DNA of 20,327 bases from Methylomonas sp. (GTDB taxonomy: Bacteria > Pseudomonadota > Gammaproteobacteria > Methylococcales > Methylomonadaceae): NCBI GenBank assembly GCA_026990815.1, contig JALXCS010000161.1:1-20327 (forward strand), given 5' to 3'. The translations under genes and the position numbers were made by a program. The notes beneath the pieces were generated by a model. That model was not told the origin of the DNA, made no database searches, and saw only the letters and a list, made by a program, of their open reading frames with translations. Each line of letters starts with the position of its first letter. Position 1 is the stretch's first letter. Shown here in pieces: positions 8,133 to 15,103 of the stretch.

Positions 8133-8701
8133 GATTTTTCTCCTTCAAACCGATAAGTAACAAGAGTTAACAGCATGTGCCTTTCATAACTGGTATTTAC
8201 CGAATTAACTACAAATTTCTTGATGGTGATTGCACCTAGTTTTTTTTCTACGTCATCGATCCACTCATACAAATTTAGATAAGAACCGGATATCTCAATC
8301 ACAAAGGGAAGTTCGTGGAAAAACAGCTTGTTTTCTATTGATTCTGGTTTGACACTGATTAATTTAATCTGGTGTATTTTTGCGATTGAATCAAGTTCAC
8401 TAACAACAAAAGCAATCAGTTGATTGACTGGAAGAGAAGGACTGGAACCGTTCAGTTTTTTGTCCAGCTGTTTGATATTTTGTTGGGTAGAAGTAATGAG
8501 GGCGCTGAAGGCAAGTCCGGTTTGTAACTCGTTTTCGAGTAATCTAAGGCTTTGTTGTGATTGGCGAAGTTCAGCAAAAGGTTTTTTTAAAATATACAGA
8601 AATCCCGCTGCTATCGTTAGAATGAGCAGAGACAATAACAAAAACACCAATATTTGTGGTTGCACATTCTTTTGCAAGTAGTCGATTAAACTTGCTTTCA
8701 T
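8129..8701 (-). CDS. PilO/MshJ-like inner-membrane pilus protein
   Basis: This is a 190-residue protein with one membrane helix at about 17-37. A coiled coil follows (about 40-85), then a ferredoxin-like PilO-type periplasmic domain (about 90-188) with the pattern ELPFVIEISGSYLNLYEWID. PilO partners PilN to form the periplasmic alignment frame between the ATPase platform and the secretin. It overlaps both neighbours by four bases (ATGA), which fits stoichiometric coupled translation. Confidence 0.85.
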   Translation of the reverse strand: MKASLIDYLQKNVQPQILVFLLLSLLILTIAAGFLYILKKPFAELRQSQQSLRLLENELQTGLAFSALITSTQQNIKQLDKKLNGSSPSLPVNQLIAFVVSELDSIAKIHQIKLISVKPESIENKLFFHELPFVIEISGSYLNLYEWIDDVEKKLGAITIKKFVVNSVNTSYERHMLLTLVTYRFEGEKS

Positions 8702-9345
8702 GCCTGATTGTTTACCAAGACAGTCATTTTAAAGTCAATAACCTGGGAGTCTAATAAATCATGTAAATTGGTTTTTATTAATTTGACATCAGCAATTTCA
8801 GACTGTAGAACCAGTTTTTTGACAAAATTCGCAAGAATTGAGTAACTCAATGCTTGGCCAGATATCTCCATATGACTTTCTATTTTCCAAGCTTGTTGTT
8901 GAGGCCCGGGGTTCAATTCATCGGGAATTACAATAAAATACCCCGTTTGTATCTTTTCTGGATTTACCGGGACAACGGTGTTAGCCCTGAAAAATTGCCA
9001 ATTTGTAAACCAGATTTCGGGGCTGATGCCCCTGTCGACGGCTAGAAATATTTGTTTAACAGGCGGGCCAGCACGTAAACTATTAATCATTTTCAGCCGT
9101 ACTGTAAGTGATTTCTCTTGCTCTTGTAACAACTTAAACTGCTGTTGTTGCTGTGAATTGAGTTGTTTGTCTTTTTGTAAGAGTTGTATTTGTGAGTGCA
9201 AATCAGCAAGTTTATTATTCACCGTGACATGCAATCCTGCAATGACTAGCAAAATAACGAAAAAACTGATGAAAAAAATATTCAGCCATCGTTGTATTCT
9301 AAGTCTCTGACGATAAGAATCGGGAATCAGATCGAGTTCATGCAT
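8698..9345 (-). CDS. PilN/MshI2-like inner-membrane pilus protein
   Basis: This is a 215-residue bitopic protein. A short cytoplasmic N-terminus has HELDLIPDSYRQR, in the position where PilN carries the peptide that docks into PilM. A membrane helix spans about 21-41, a Gln-rich coiled coil about 42-92, and a periplasmic domain runs to the end. The start overlaps the end of the PilM-like gene by eight bases. The family assignment rests on layout and gene order more than on residue identity. Confidence 0.85.
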   Translation of the reverse strand: MHELDLIPDSYRQRLRIQRWLNIFFISFFVILLVIAGLHVTVNNKLADLHSQIQLLQKDKQLNSQQQQQFKLLQEQEKSLTVRLKMINSLRAGPPVKQIFLAVDRGISPEIWFTNWQFFRANTVVPVNPEKIQTGYFIVIPDELNPGPQQQAWKIESHMEISGQALSYSILANFVKKLVLQSEIADVKLIKTNLHDLLDSQVIDFKMTVLVNNQA

Positions 9346-10480
9346 GTTGAATGATTCCTCTTAACGCCAGTCCTGTTGCTACCGCAATGCCTGCTAGTGG
9401 TCCAAGGTCGTCGAGCTTATTATTGGATGAACGAACTGAAAAACCGTAAAACGGGTTGATGGTCTTAACCGGGATTGATAATTGCCCCCCCAATAATTTA
9501 TCGATTTCTGCAAGTCTTGCCAGGCTGCCTAGTAAATAGATTTGTTCTATTGCACCACCGCGAGTTTCTGAGGCCACGTAAACGAGTACATCCCTGATTT
9601 CTGCAGCAAGATTTAAAAATGAAGGTTTGAGGATTTCATAAATGGTTCCCTGAATATCATTGTCGATAAAATCCGGATCAAATTGATTAGATTCATGGTC
9701 TGGTTGGGACAAACCATATTGATGTAGAATTTTTAATGCTGATTCGGTGTTGATTTCCATTCCTTCAGAAGCAGCTTTTAACAACGCATTCATACCAAAG
9801 TTGATTTCCCGGTCCAGTAAAATATTGCCTTCCCAAAGAACAGTGAGATAACTTTTTTTTGCGCCAAAATTAATCGTCAAGGTTTTTTGAGTATTATTCT
9901 GTTTACTCATTATGCTAATAAGGCGTTTGATCGCTACCGGACCAATTTCAAGTGCAACAACTTGCAAACCACAACTCGTCAACAGATCAAGATAGGCTTC
10001 CACGTCGTGTTTTTTTGCCAGAGCAATCAGGGCAAGCTGTTCGGTATGTTCATTACCATCTGGATTGATTGGAATGTAATCAATGATGTTGTCAGCGAGG
10101 TCATTACCAATACGGTCACGTAATGCATTTAAAAGAGCTTCAGATTGCTCTTGGTCTTGCTTGCAATGGTAATTTAAAAACAACAGCTTGAGTTTGCTGC
10201 TGGGCATTGAAGAAACAACTTTTTTCCCTTTAAATCGGTAGTTTTTAAATATTGATGAAACCAGATTGCGAAATAATTTTGGCTCAGCTAATAAGGAATC
10301 AATGTTGCTATTGTGATAATTAGAGCAAGCGGCATGGATTTCAGGATGATTTTCCCTGGCATTAATTTGAACCATGTTCAGTTTTTCAAGGCCTAAATCC
10401 AAACCTATTGGCCCAGTTTTGGCAATGTTTAGCAAATTTGATAGTCTGGGAGCTTGAATATTTGTTAAGCCGGTAAGCAT
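9338..10480 (-). CDS. PilM/MshI-like actin-fold ATPase of the pilus assembly complex
   Basis: PilM is the cytoplasmic actin-like partner that binds the PilN N-terminus and connects the motor to the PilN-O-P frame. The 380 residues contain the N-terminal phosphate loop GLDLG (26-30), a central TLTINFGAKKSYLTVL matching the second nucleotide loop, and a C-terminal IYLLGSLARL followed by GLALRG. There is no signal or membrane segment. It is slightly longer than PilM (about 355), with about 20 extra N-terminal residues. No good Shine-Dalgarno is seen at the ATG at 10480. This is the first gene of the five-gene string after the palindromic gap. Confidence 0.88.
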   Translation of the reverse strand: MLTGLTNIQAPRLSNLLNIAKTGPIGLDLGLEKLNMVQINARENHPEIHAACSNYHNSNIDSLLAEPKLFRNLVSSIFKNYRFKGKKVVSSMPSSKLKLLFLNYHCKQDQEQSEALLNALRDRIGNDLADNIIDYIPINPDGNEHTEQLALIALAKKHDVEAYLDLLTSCGLQVVALEIGPVAIKRLISIMSKQNNTQKTLTINFGAKKSYLTVLWEGNILLDREINFGMNALLKAASEGMEINTESALKILHQYGLSQPDHESNQFDPDFIDNDIQGTIYEILKPSFLNLAAEIRDVLVYVASETRGGAIEQIYLLGSLARLAEIDKLLGGQLSIPVKTINPFYGFSVRSSNNKLDDLGPLAGIAVATGLALRGIIQHA

Positions 10481-10528
10481 GGTTAGCCAGTTGAACTTGA
10501 GATCGATTTATAAAGTTGTTTGTTTCCC

Positions 10529-10555
10529 CTTATAAATATAGACCATGCTAGTCAA
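10529..10555 (-). promoter_or_regulatory. Possible promoter before the pilM-like gene
   Basis: Read on the minus strand, TTGACT (10555-10550) and TATAAG (10534-10529) are 15 bases apart, with the ATG about 50 bases downstream. Both hexamers are good, but the spacing is shorter than the usual 16-18. It would give the PilM-to-secretin genes their own promoter. Confidence 0.4.
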
Positions 10556-10595
10556 ATTGGATGTTTTTGAATGGATATGACAGATATTTTTTAAT

Positions 10596-10779
10596 ATTAA
10601 TGACCTCTGTACATGACAAAAATTTGTGGAATGGAGGTAAGTGATTGAAATAAAAAGATACGCATAGATTCATCCGTGTAGCTCTCTATCGCATCCCCTC
10701 GATAGAAGGTTTTTTATTTCAATCACTTACCCCTTTAGCATCCAAGGTGGTTAATTTTTTGTCGTGTACAAAGATTAAT
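10596..10779. repeat. Large imperfect palindrome between the pilin and pilM-like genes
   Basis: A perfect 21-base inverted repeat (10636-10656 and 10711-10731, GGTAAGTG...AAAAA) is enclosed by a second pair, TGTACATGACAAAAATT (10608-10624) and its near-complement at 10753-10770. ATTAAT lies further out on both sides (10596-10601, 10774-10779). The 54-base centre holds a small CTATCG/CGATAG hairpin. It has no reading frame. No U-tract follows it in the direction of the operon, so it is not a simple terminator. Confidence 0.8.
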
Positions 10780-10822
10780 TACTTATTTCTTCTCACTCAC
10801 TTTTTCATGAACAAACGAATTG

Positions 10823-11818
10823 CTATGGCTGATTACCTGTAATACAGGACGCCCCACATTCGCAAGAATAGGTGATTGTTAGCTTGGGGCTTTTGCTTGT
10901 ATTTGCAAAATCGCTGCTATAAAAACCCGCGTCTTCTATGCTGGAGTCCGCTTTGATAAGAAATCCAAAATTGGATATTTTTTTCGAATGCCACAAGCTT
11001 ACAATTTCCTGTATTTCCCAGCTATGCCAGCCATCTAAGCTAGGGTTAATTGTTGTCGTTGCTATAGGTTTAATTGAATAGTGATTATTTGCCCAATTCC
11101 AGCTAGTGCTGCCATCGGAAGTGTCCCAATTGACACCGTCTCCGGCATCCCACCAATCACCTGTACCTTCGACCCAATCTTGAGTCATACGAAATAGCGA
11201 AAAGGATGAAGAAGAAGTTGCAGTGGAAACACCCGTCATGTACATCTCCAAAGATGCAGAAAGAATCTTGCTTTCTGGAGGTAGGGATGATAAATCAAAA
11301 TGACCGAGGAAATATTTCTCAGTTGGAGTGCCGCTAATATTCATCCAATTTGATTTACCGAAATTATCTTTGGGATTACCCGCATCAATCCATGCATCTT
11401 TTCCTTCACCACCTGGTTGCAGAATCAAAGTTTGTGAAGTCTGATAAACATTCAATGATTCACGATTGATTGAATAAATCATTCCATTAGCATCTGATGC
11501 TGTTGAAATGACGGTGACTGGCGAACCATTTTTAGGTGTTATAGTAGTGCTGTATTGGTAATTTTCTAAAGGTTCATTGGTAAGATCAGTATAGTTACTG
11601 CAATTGGCTTGGTTAAGTTGCCAGACAGCATGCTGAAAACCGGCCTCAGCAACATATTTTGCGGTTTGCATTTCTAGGTTTCTAACAACAGATCCTGTAT
11701 TCATGGCGCTTTCTCTGCTTAACTGATAGGACAGAATGGCAAGGATAATTAATGAAAATACAACGGGTAAAAGAATATAACCATTAGATGGCCTGAAACC
11801 TGGGATCAGCATTTTCAT
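10823..11818 (-). CDS. PilX/MshP-like prepilin fused to a DNRLRE domain
   Basis: Residues 1-13 form a short basic leader ending in Gly13. A hydrophobic pilin helix follows (GYILLPVVFSLIILAIL) without Glu at +5, as usual for PilX-type minor pilins. About 45-130 is the remaining pilin-like part. About 130-318 matches the DNRLRE pattern: LILQPGGEGKDAWID, then LGHFDLSSLP, SASLEMYM, TQDWVEGTGDW, WHSWEIQEIV and KLTITYS. DNRLRE domains are beta-sandwich modules of secreted and surface proteins. The tail has three Cys (CECGASC). At 331 residues it is about twice the length of ordinary PilX. It overlaps the upstream prepilin gene by one base. A surface or tip subunit presenting the module is inferred. 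Confidence 0.85.
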   Translation of the reverse strand: MKMLIPGFRPSNGYILLPVVFSLIILAILSYQLSRESAMNTGSVVRNLEMQTAKYVAEAGFQHAVWQLNQANCSNYTDLTNEPLENYQYSTTITPKNGSPVTVISTASDANGMIYSINRESLNVYQTSQTLILQPGGEGKDAWIDAGNPKDNFGKSNWMNISGTPTEKYFLGHFDLSSLPPESKILSASLEMYMTGVSTATSSSSFSLFRMTQDWVEGTGDWWDAGDGVNWDTSDGSTSWNWANNHYSIKPIATTTINPSLDGWHSWEIQEIVSLWHSKKISNFGFLIKADSSIEDAGFYSSDFANTSKSPKLTITYSCECGASCITGNQP

Positions 11819-12756
11819 TAATATCCCATAACCCGGACTTTAGTATTCAGACCAATGATTTCTCCTTCCGGGTCAGTGAGTTCCAGTTTTAATTCAATTA
11901 GTTGCGGGGTGGTATTGTCTGAAGTTAAGCGAGTTACAACAAATGAAGATACATTTTCAACCAAAATGGATTCAATATAATCCTTTCCAGTCACACTACC
12001 ATCAGCATTTTCATCCCAGGGAACCGGGATTCTTTGATAAAGAGAGCCATCTTTTTCATAGAAAACGACCGAATCGTACCAGTCTTCATTTGTTAGACCA
12101 TCTTCATCATCATCTTCAGGATCGTCTTCATTATTGTTGCCATCGCCATCTTCATCAATATTGCAGGCACCGGAGCAGCCATCGTTGTTCATATCTGCGG
12201 GGGGATCTTCGTCAATTAAGCCATCATTGTCATTATCAATTCCATCAAACCAGTCTTCATCTCTATTTGTATTAACGAATAAAGCGTAATCTTCATCGTC
12301 ATCATTATTAAAGAAACGGGAAAGTTCGGCGCCATTTTTTTTATTATCATCTATATAAGCGATTCCCCGACGACCATCATTATTAGCATCATCTGGTAAA
12401 TCCTCATCAAATTGTCCATCTTCGTCATTATCGGCATCCGCTATTCCATTTCCATCCAGATCCCGGGTATGGTTTAAAGTAACAGCAACAACGCCATGAT
12501 CATCAGTAGTATCTCCTCGAATTGCTGAGTTTGCTAAAGGAAGTAATAAATGTGGACTTGCATGAATGGTTTGCACCATAAGATTCATAGCGTACTGAGC
12601 TTGTCGGGTTAAAGCATTTTGTTTCTGTGTTGCTTGATTGGCTTGTAGCCCCATGGCAAGCATGCCATTAAGCGAAAGCATGATCAGGCTGGCTATGCTG
12701 ATTACAATGAGCAATTCGACCAAGCTAAGGCCAAAGTGGTCGCTAGGGGTATTCAT
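11818..12756 (-). CDS. PilW/MshO-like prepilin with an Asp-rich Ca-binding-type insert
   Basis: The leader MNTPSDHFG is followed by LSLVELLIVIS, a class III prepilin cleavage site with cleavage after Gly9 and Glu14 at +5. The N-terminal helix runs to about 60. From about 99 to 227 lies an acidic insert of many DxDxDG-like units (DLDGNG, DNDNDGLIDED, DEDGDG, DDEDGLTNED), the pattern of thrombospondin type 3 or EF-hand-like calcium loops. It includes a DGCSGAC pair that could form a disulfide. The end (228-312) returns to a PilW-like beta domain. It is the first gene of the leftward pilus string in this window. No Shine-Dalgarno is obvious. Confidence 0.88.
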   Translation of the reverse strand: MNTPSDHFGLSLVELLIVISIASLIMLSLNGMLAMGLQANQATQKQNALTRQAQYAMNLMVQTIHASPHLLLPLANSAIRGDTTDDHGVVAVTLNHTRDLDGNGIADADNDEDGQFDEDLPDDANNDGRRGIAYIDDNKKNGAELSRFFNNDDDEDYALFVNTNRDEDWFDGIDNDNDGLIDEDPPADMNNDGCSGACNIDEDGDGNNNEDDPEDDDEDGLTNEDWYDSVVFYEKDGSLYQRIPVPWDENADGSVTGKDYIESILVENVSSFVVTRLTSDNTTPQLIELKLELTDPEGEIIGLNTKVRVMGY

Positions 12757-13102
12757 TCAATGTGGAAAGAATTTAAATTTTACTTATCTAACCTTAGTAT
12801 GATTCCAAGATTCATGCAGAAAAGTTTTTTCAGAATAGAAATTAGAGGAAATACGATTAGCCTAAAAAGAGTTTTGGACGAAAATGCCCCCTTTCCCCCT
12901 GGTTTTGTACCAGAATCATGCAAATATCGAAAACTATTTTTGAGAGCCGTTTTTTTGGGTTTTAGCGGAAATCTTAGTCAGATATGATGTTATAAGCACT
13001 GAAGTCATTTTCTTCTATTTGAATTCTGGTTTGTCGGTTTGTTAAATCGTATCTATACTTAATTGCAATTACAGCCAGGAATAGAGCAAACCTCATTCAT
13101 TA
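12757..13102. other. Divergent intergenic region, 346 bases
   Basis: This separates the leftward prepilin gene from the rightward DUF4124 gene. It contains a convincing rightward promoter (listed separately) and a small CTGGT/ACCAG hairpin at about 12899-12913. I see no clear leftward promoter. An open frame at 12736-12987 on the plus strand looks spurious. Confidence 0.6.
13031..13059 (+). promoter_or_regulatory. Sigma-70-type promoter of the DUF4124 gene
   Basis: TTGTCG (13031-13036) and TATACT (13054-13059) are exactly 17 bases apart. The predicted start point is about 35 bases before the ATG at 13103, and AGGAAT lies near 13078. Confidence 0.55.
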
Positions 13103-14125
13103 ATGAATTTTTCCGTTAAATTTTTTGTTTTTTTGCAAGGCGTCTTGTTGGTACTGGGGTGCCTTGGCGCCCAAGCAAAAATGATTCGTTGGGTGGATGC
13201 AAATGGAGAAGTTCATTACGCTGATCAGGTGCCGCCGGAGCAGTCTAAATTCCGTCGTGAGACTTTGAATAAGCAAGGTTTTGTGGTAGATATTACAGAA
13301 GCAGCTAAAACCAAGGAGCAGCGGGCTTTAGAGAGAAAGCTTAGAAAGCTTAGAAAAAAAATGGACAAAATTGTTGCTCAAAAAAAGTCGCGTGACCAAG
13401 TGTTACTGGCTTCTTTTCGTTCGGTTGAAGATATTCGGCAAAGGTTATCAGAGAAGCTTTGGGCGTTAACAACTCTGCAAAATATTGCGCAGGGGAATTT
13501 AAAGCGGTTAAAAAAGCAATTGAGCGCACAATATAAAAACGCCGCCAGATATGAGCGAGAAGGCAAGGCGGTGCCGAAGAATATGCTTAAGGAGATTGAT
13601 TCTACAGAAAAACAAATTCGTGTGGCTCAACTCGAAATGGGTAAGTTGATTGAGAAAAAACAAATTGAGCGTAGAAACCTGGAATCAGATATTGACCGGT
13701 TTATCTTTTTAACTCAACCCAGGGATGGTGAATATATCTCGGCAGATGATCAGCCGGAACTCATTACAGCGGAAGATATTGGACTTTTTACTTGTAAAAG
13801 CGAAAACCAATGCGATATTGCCTGGGAGTTTGCCCATGAATATGTTGTGAAAAACTCGACCACTGATCTGGATATTGCTGCCGAAAATCTGATTATGAGC
13901 TATGCGCCGGCAAAGGATACAGACTTGAGCCTTTCAATTGCCAAGTTACGCAGTGATGATGAACGCACTAAAATTTTCCTGGATATTCGCTGCCGCAAAT
14001 CTTTGCATGGTGATCAATTGTGTGCTAGTGAACCCGCCAGACAAATCAGATCTTCTTTTTATCCTTTTATTGAGTCTTCCCTAGCGAGCGACCAAAAGCG
14101 TACCAACGCCCTGGTCAGTAAATAA
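13103..14125 (+). CDS. Exported DUF4124 coiled-coil protein
   Basis: This is a 340-residue protein. A signal peptide ends near AQA (23-25). VLGC at 17-20 is a poor lipobox, so a lipoprotein is possible but unlikely. Residues 26-50 carry the DUF4124 signature KMIRWVDANGEVHYADQVPP, a small beta domain found at the start of many proteobacterial envelope proteins. A long, Lys-, Glu- and Gln-rich coiled coil covers about 66-205. The C-terminal part (about 215-340) has two Cys pairs (CKSENQC, and C..C in the RCRKSLHGDQLC region) that may be disulfide-bonded. The function is unknown. It has its own promoter, and its last 45 bases overlap convergently with argB. Confidence 0.85.
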   Translation: MNFSVKFFVFLQGVLLVLGCLGAQAKMIRWVDANGEVHYADQVPPEQSKFRRETLNKQGFVVDITEAAKTKEQRALERKLRKLRKKMDKIVAQKKSRDQVLLASFRSVEDIRQRLSEKLWALTTLQNIAQGNLKRLKKQLSAQYKNAARYEREGKAVPKNMLKEIDSTEKQIRVAQLEMGKLIEKKQIERRNLESDIDRFIFLTQPRDGEYISADDQPELITAEDIGLFTCKSENQCDIAWEFAHEYVVKNSTTDLDIAAENLIMSYAPAKDTDLSLSIAKLRSDDERTKIFLDIRCRKSLHGDQLCASEPARQIRSSFYPFIESSLASDQKRTNALVSK

Positions 14126-14986
14126 TTCCAGCAGCAGCGCGTGTTCTACCCTGCCATCAATGATATGTACGCTTTTAACTCCACTTCTTAATGCCTCTGT
14201 AGCACAGTGAGTTTTAGGGATCATGCCGCCTGCAATGGTGCCATCAGCTGTTAAATCGGCAATGTCGCTAATTGAAAGACCTGTTAACAGTTGATTTTGT
14301 TTATCCAGAATCCCGGTTGTATTGGTCAGCAAGATCAGTTTCTCGGCTTTTAACACTTCAGCAATTTTACCGGCAACCAGATCGGCATTAATGTTATAGG
14401 AACGACCATCTTCTCCCACCCCAATTGGGGCAATGATTGGAATAAAGTCACTTTGGCTCAACATGTTGACTACTGCCGGATCAATACTGGCAACTTCGCC
14501 AACATGTCCCAGGTCAATAATTTCCGAGGCTTTTTCGAGTGAGTTTTTTTGCATGTTGATTTTTCTGGCGCGAATAAAATCGCCATCTTTACCGGTAAGG
14601 CCCACTGCTCGACCGCCATGCTGGTTAATCAGGTTAACGATTTCCTTGTTAACCAGCCCACCAAGCACCATTTCTACCACATCCATGGTTTCCCGGTCAG
14701 TAACGCGCATACCGTTAATAAATTCGGTTGTTTTTCCAAGCTTTTCAAGCAGATTCCCAATTTGTGGGCCACCACCGTGAACTACAACCGGGTTAATCCC
14801 TACCAGCTTCATTAATACAATGTCTTGTGCAAAACAGTGTTTGAGTCGATCATCGGTCATAGCGTTACCGCCATATTTGACGATAACTGTTTTGCCCTGA
14901 AATTTTTGAATATAGGGTAGCGATTCGATCAGGACATGAGCAACACGAAGATACTGGTCAGGACCAGTTTTGTGATTTTGAGACAT
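14081..14986 (-). CDS. argB: Acetylglutamate kinase
   Basis: This enzyme phosphorylates N-acetyl-L-glutamate, the second step of arginine synthesis, in the cytoplasm. The 301 residues match the long, arginine-sensitive form. The N-terminal helix region (1-25) that mediates hexamer formation and feedback inhibition in such forms is present. Visible motifs are VKYGGNAM (36-43, catalytic Lys37), VVHGGGPQ (68-75, substrate loop), GLTGKDGDF (129-137) and a later NINADLVAG. The gene follows algC with a 117-base gap. The ATG at 14986 sits one base after a stable hairpin and has no free Shine-Dalgarno. Confidence 0.96.
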   Translation of the reverse strand: MSQNHKTGPDQYLRVAHVLIESLPYIQKFQGKTVIVKYGGNAMTDDRLKHCFAQDIVLMKLVGINPVVVHGGGPQIGNLLEKLGKTTEFINGMRVTDRETMDVVEMVLGGLVNKEIVNLINQHGGRAVGLTGKDGDFIRARKINMQKNSLEKASEIIDLGHVGEVASIDPAVVNMLSQSDFIPIIAPIGVGEDGRSYNINADLVAGKIAEVLKAEKLILLTNTTGILDKQNQLLTGLSISDIADLTADGTIAGGMIPKTHCATEALRSGVKSVHIIDGRVEHALLLELFTDQGVGTLLVAR

Positions 14987-14987
14987 T

Positions 14988-15029
14988 TCTTGGCAGTTAT
15001 TTGGTAATAAATTGCCAAGATTTTATCAT
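14988..15029. promoter_or_regulatory. Hairpin abutting the argB start
   Basis: The arms TCTTGGCA (14988-14995) and TGCCAAGA (15013-15020) pair perfectly. They enclose an inner TTATT/AATAA stem with a TGGT loop. In argB mRNA the hairpin ends one base before the AUG and covers the ribosome site. On the plus strand it is followed by TTTTATCATTTTT, the form of a terminator for rightward transcription. Confidence 0.65.
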
Positions 15030-15103
15030 TTTTCCTGATAAATTGATTAGCGAGAAATTTCAGTCTCGTTGATATCGGATAAAAAAGAATAAAACATTCA
15101 TCA

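Noticed and set aside
10608..10770. Integron attC site or intact Tn7-like end
   Set aside because: The core-site consensus of attC is absent, there is no transposase gene, and the bases flanking the TGTACA arms are not a duplication.
11943..12275. His-rich plus-strand frame of 110 residues
   Set aside because: It is the complement of the Asp-rich calcium-type insert; the His codons are a by-product of GAT/GAC repeats.
12736..12987. Small plus-strand gene of 83 residues in the divergent spacer
   Set aside because: It begins inside the prepilin gene, has no ribosome site, and its composition does not look like a real protein.
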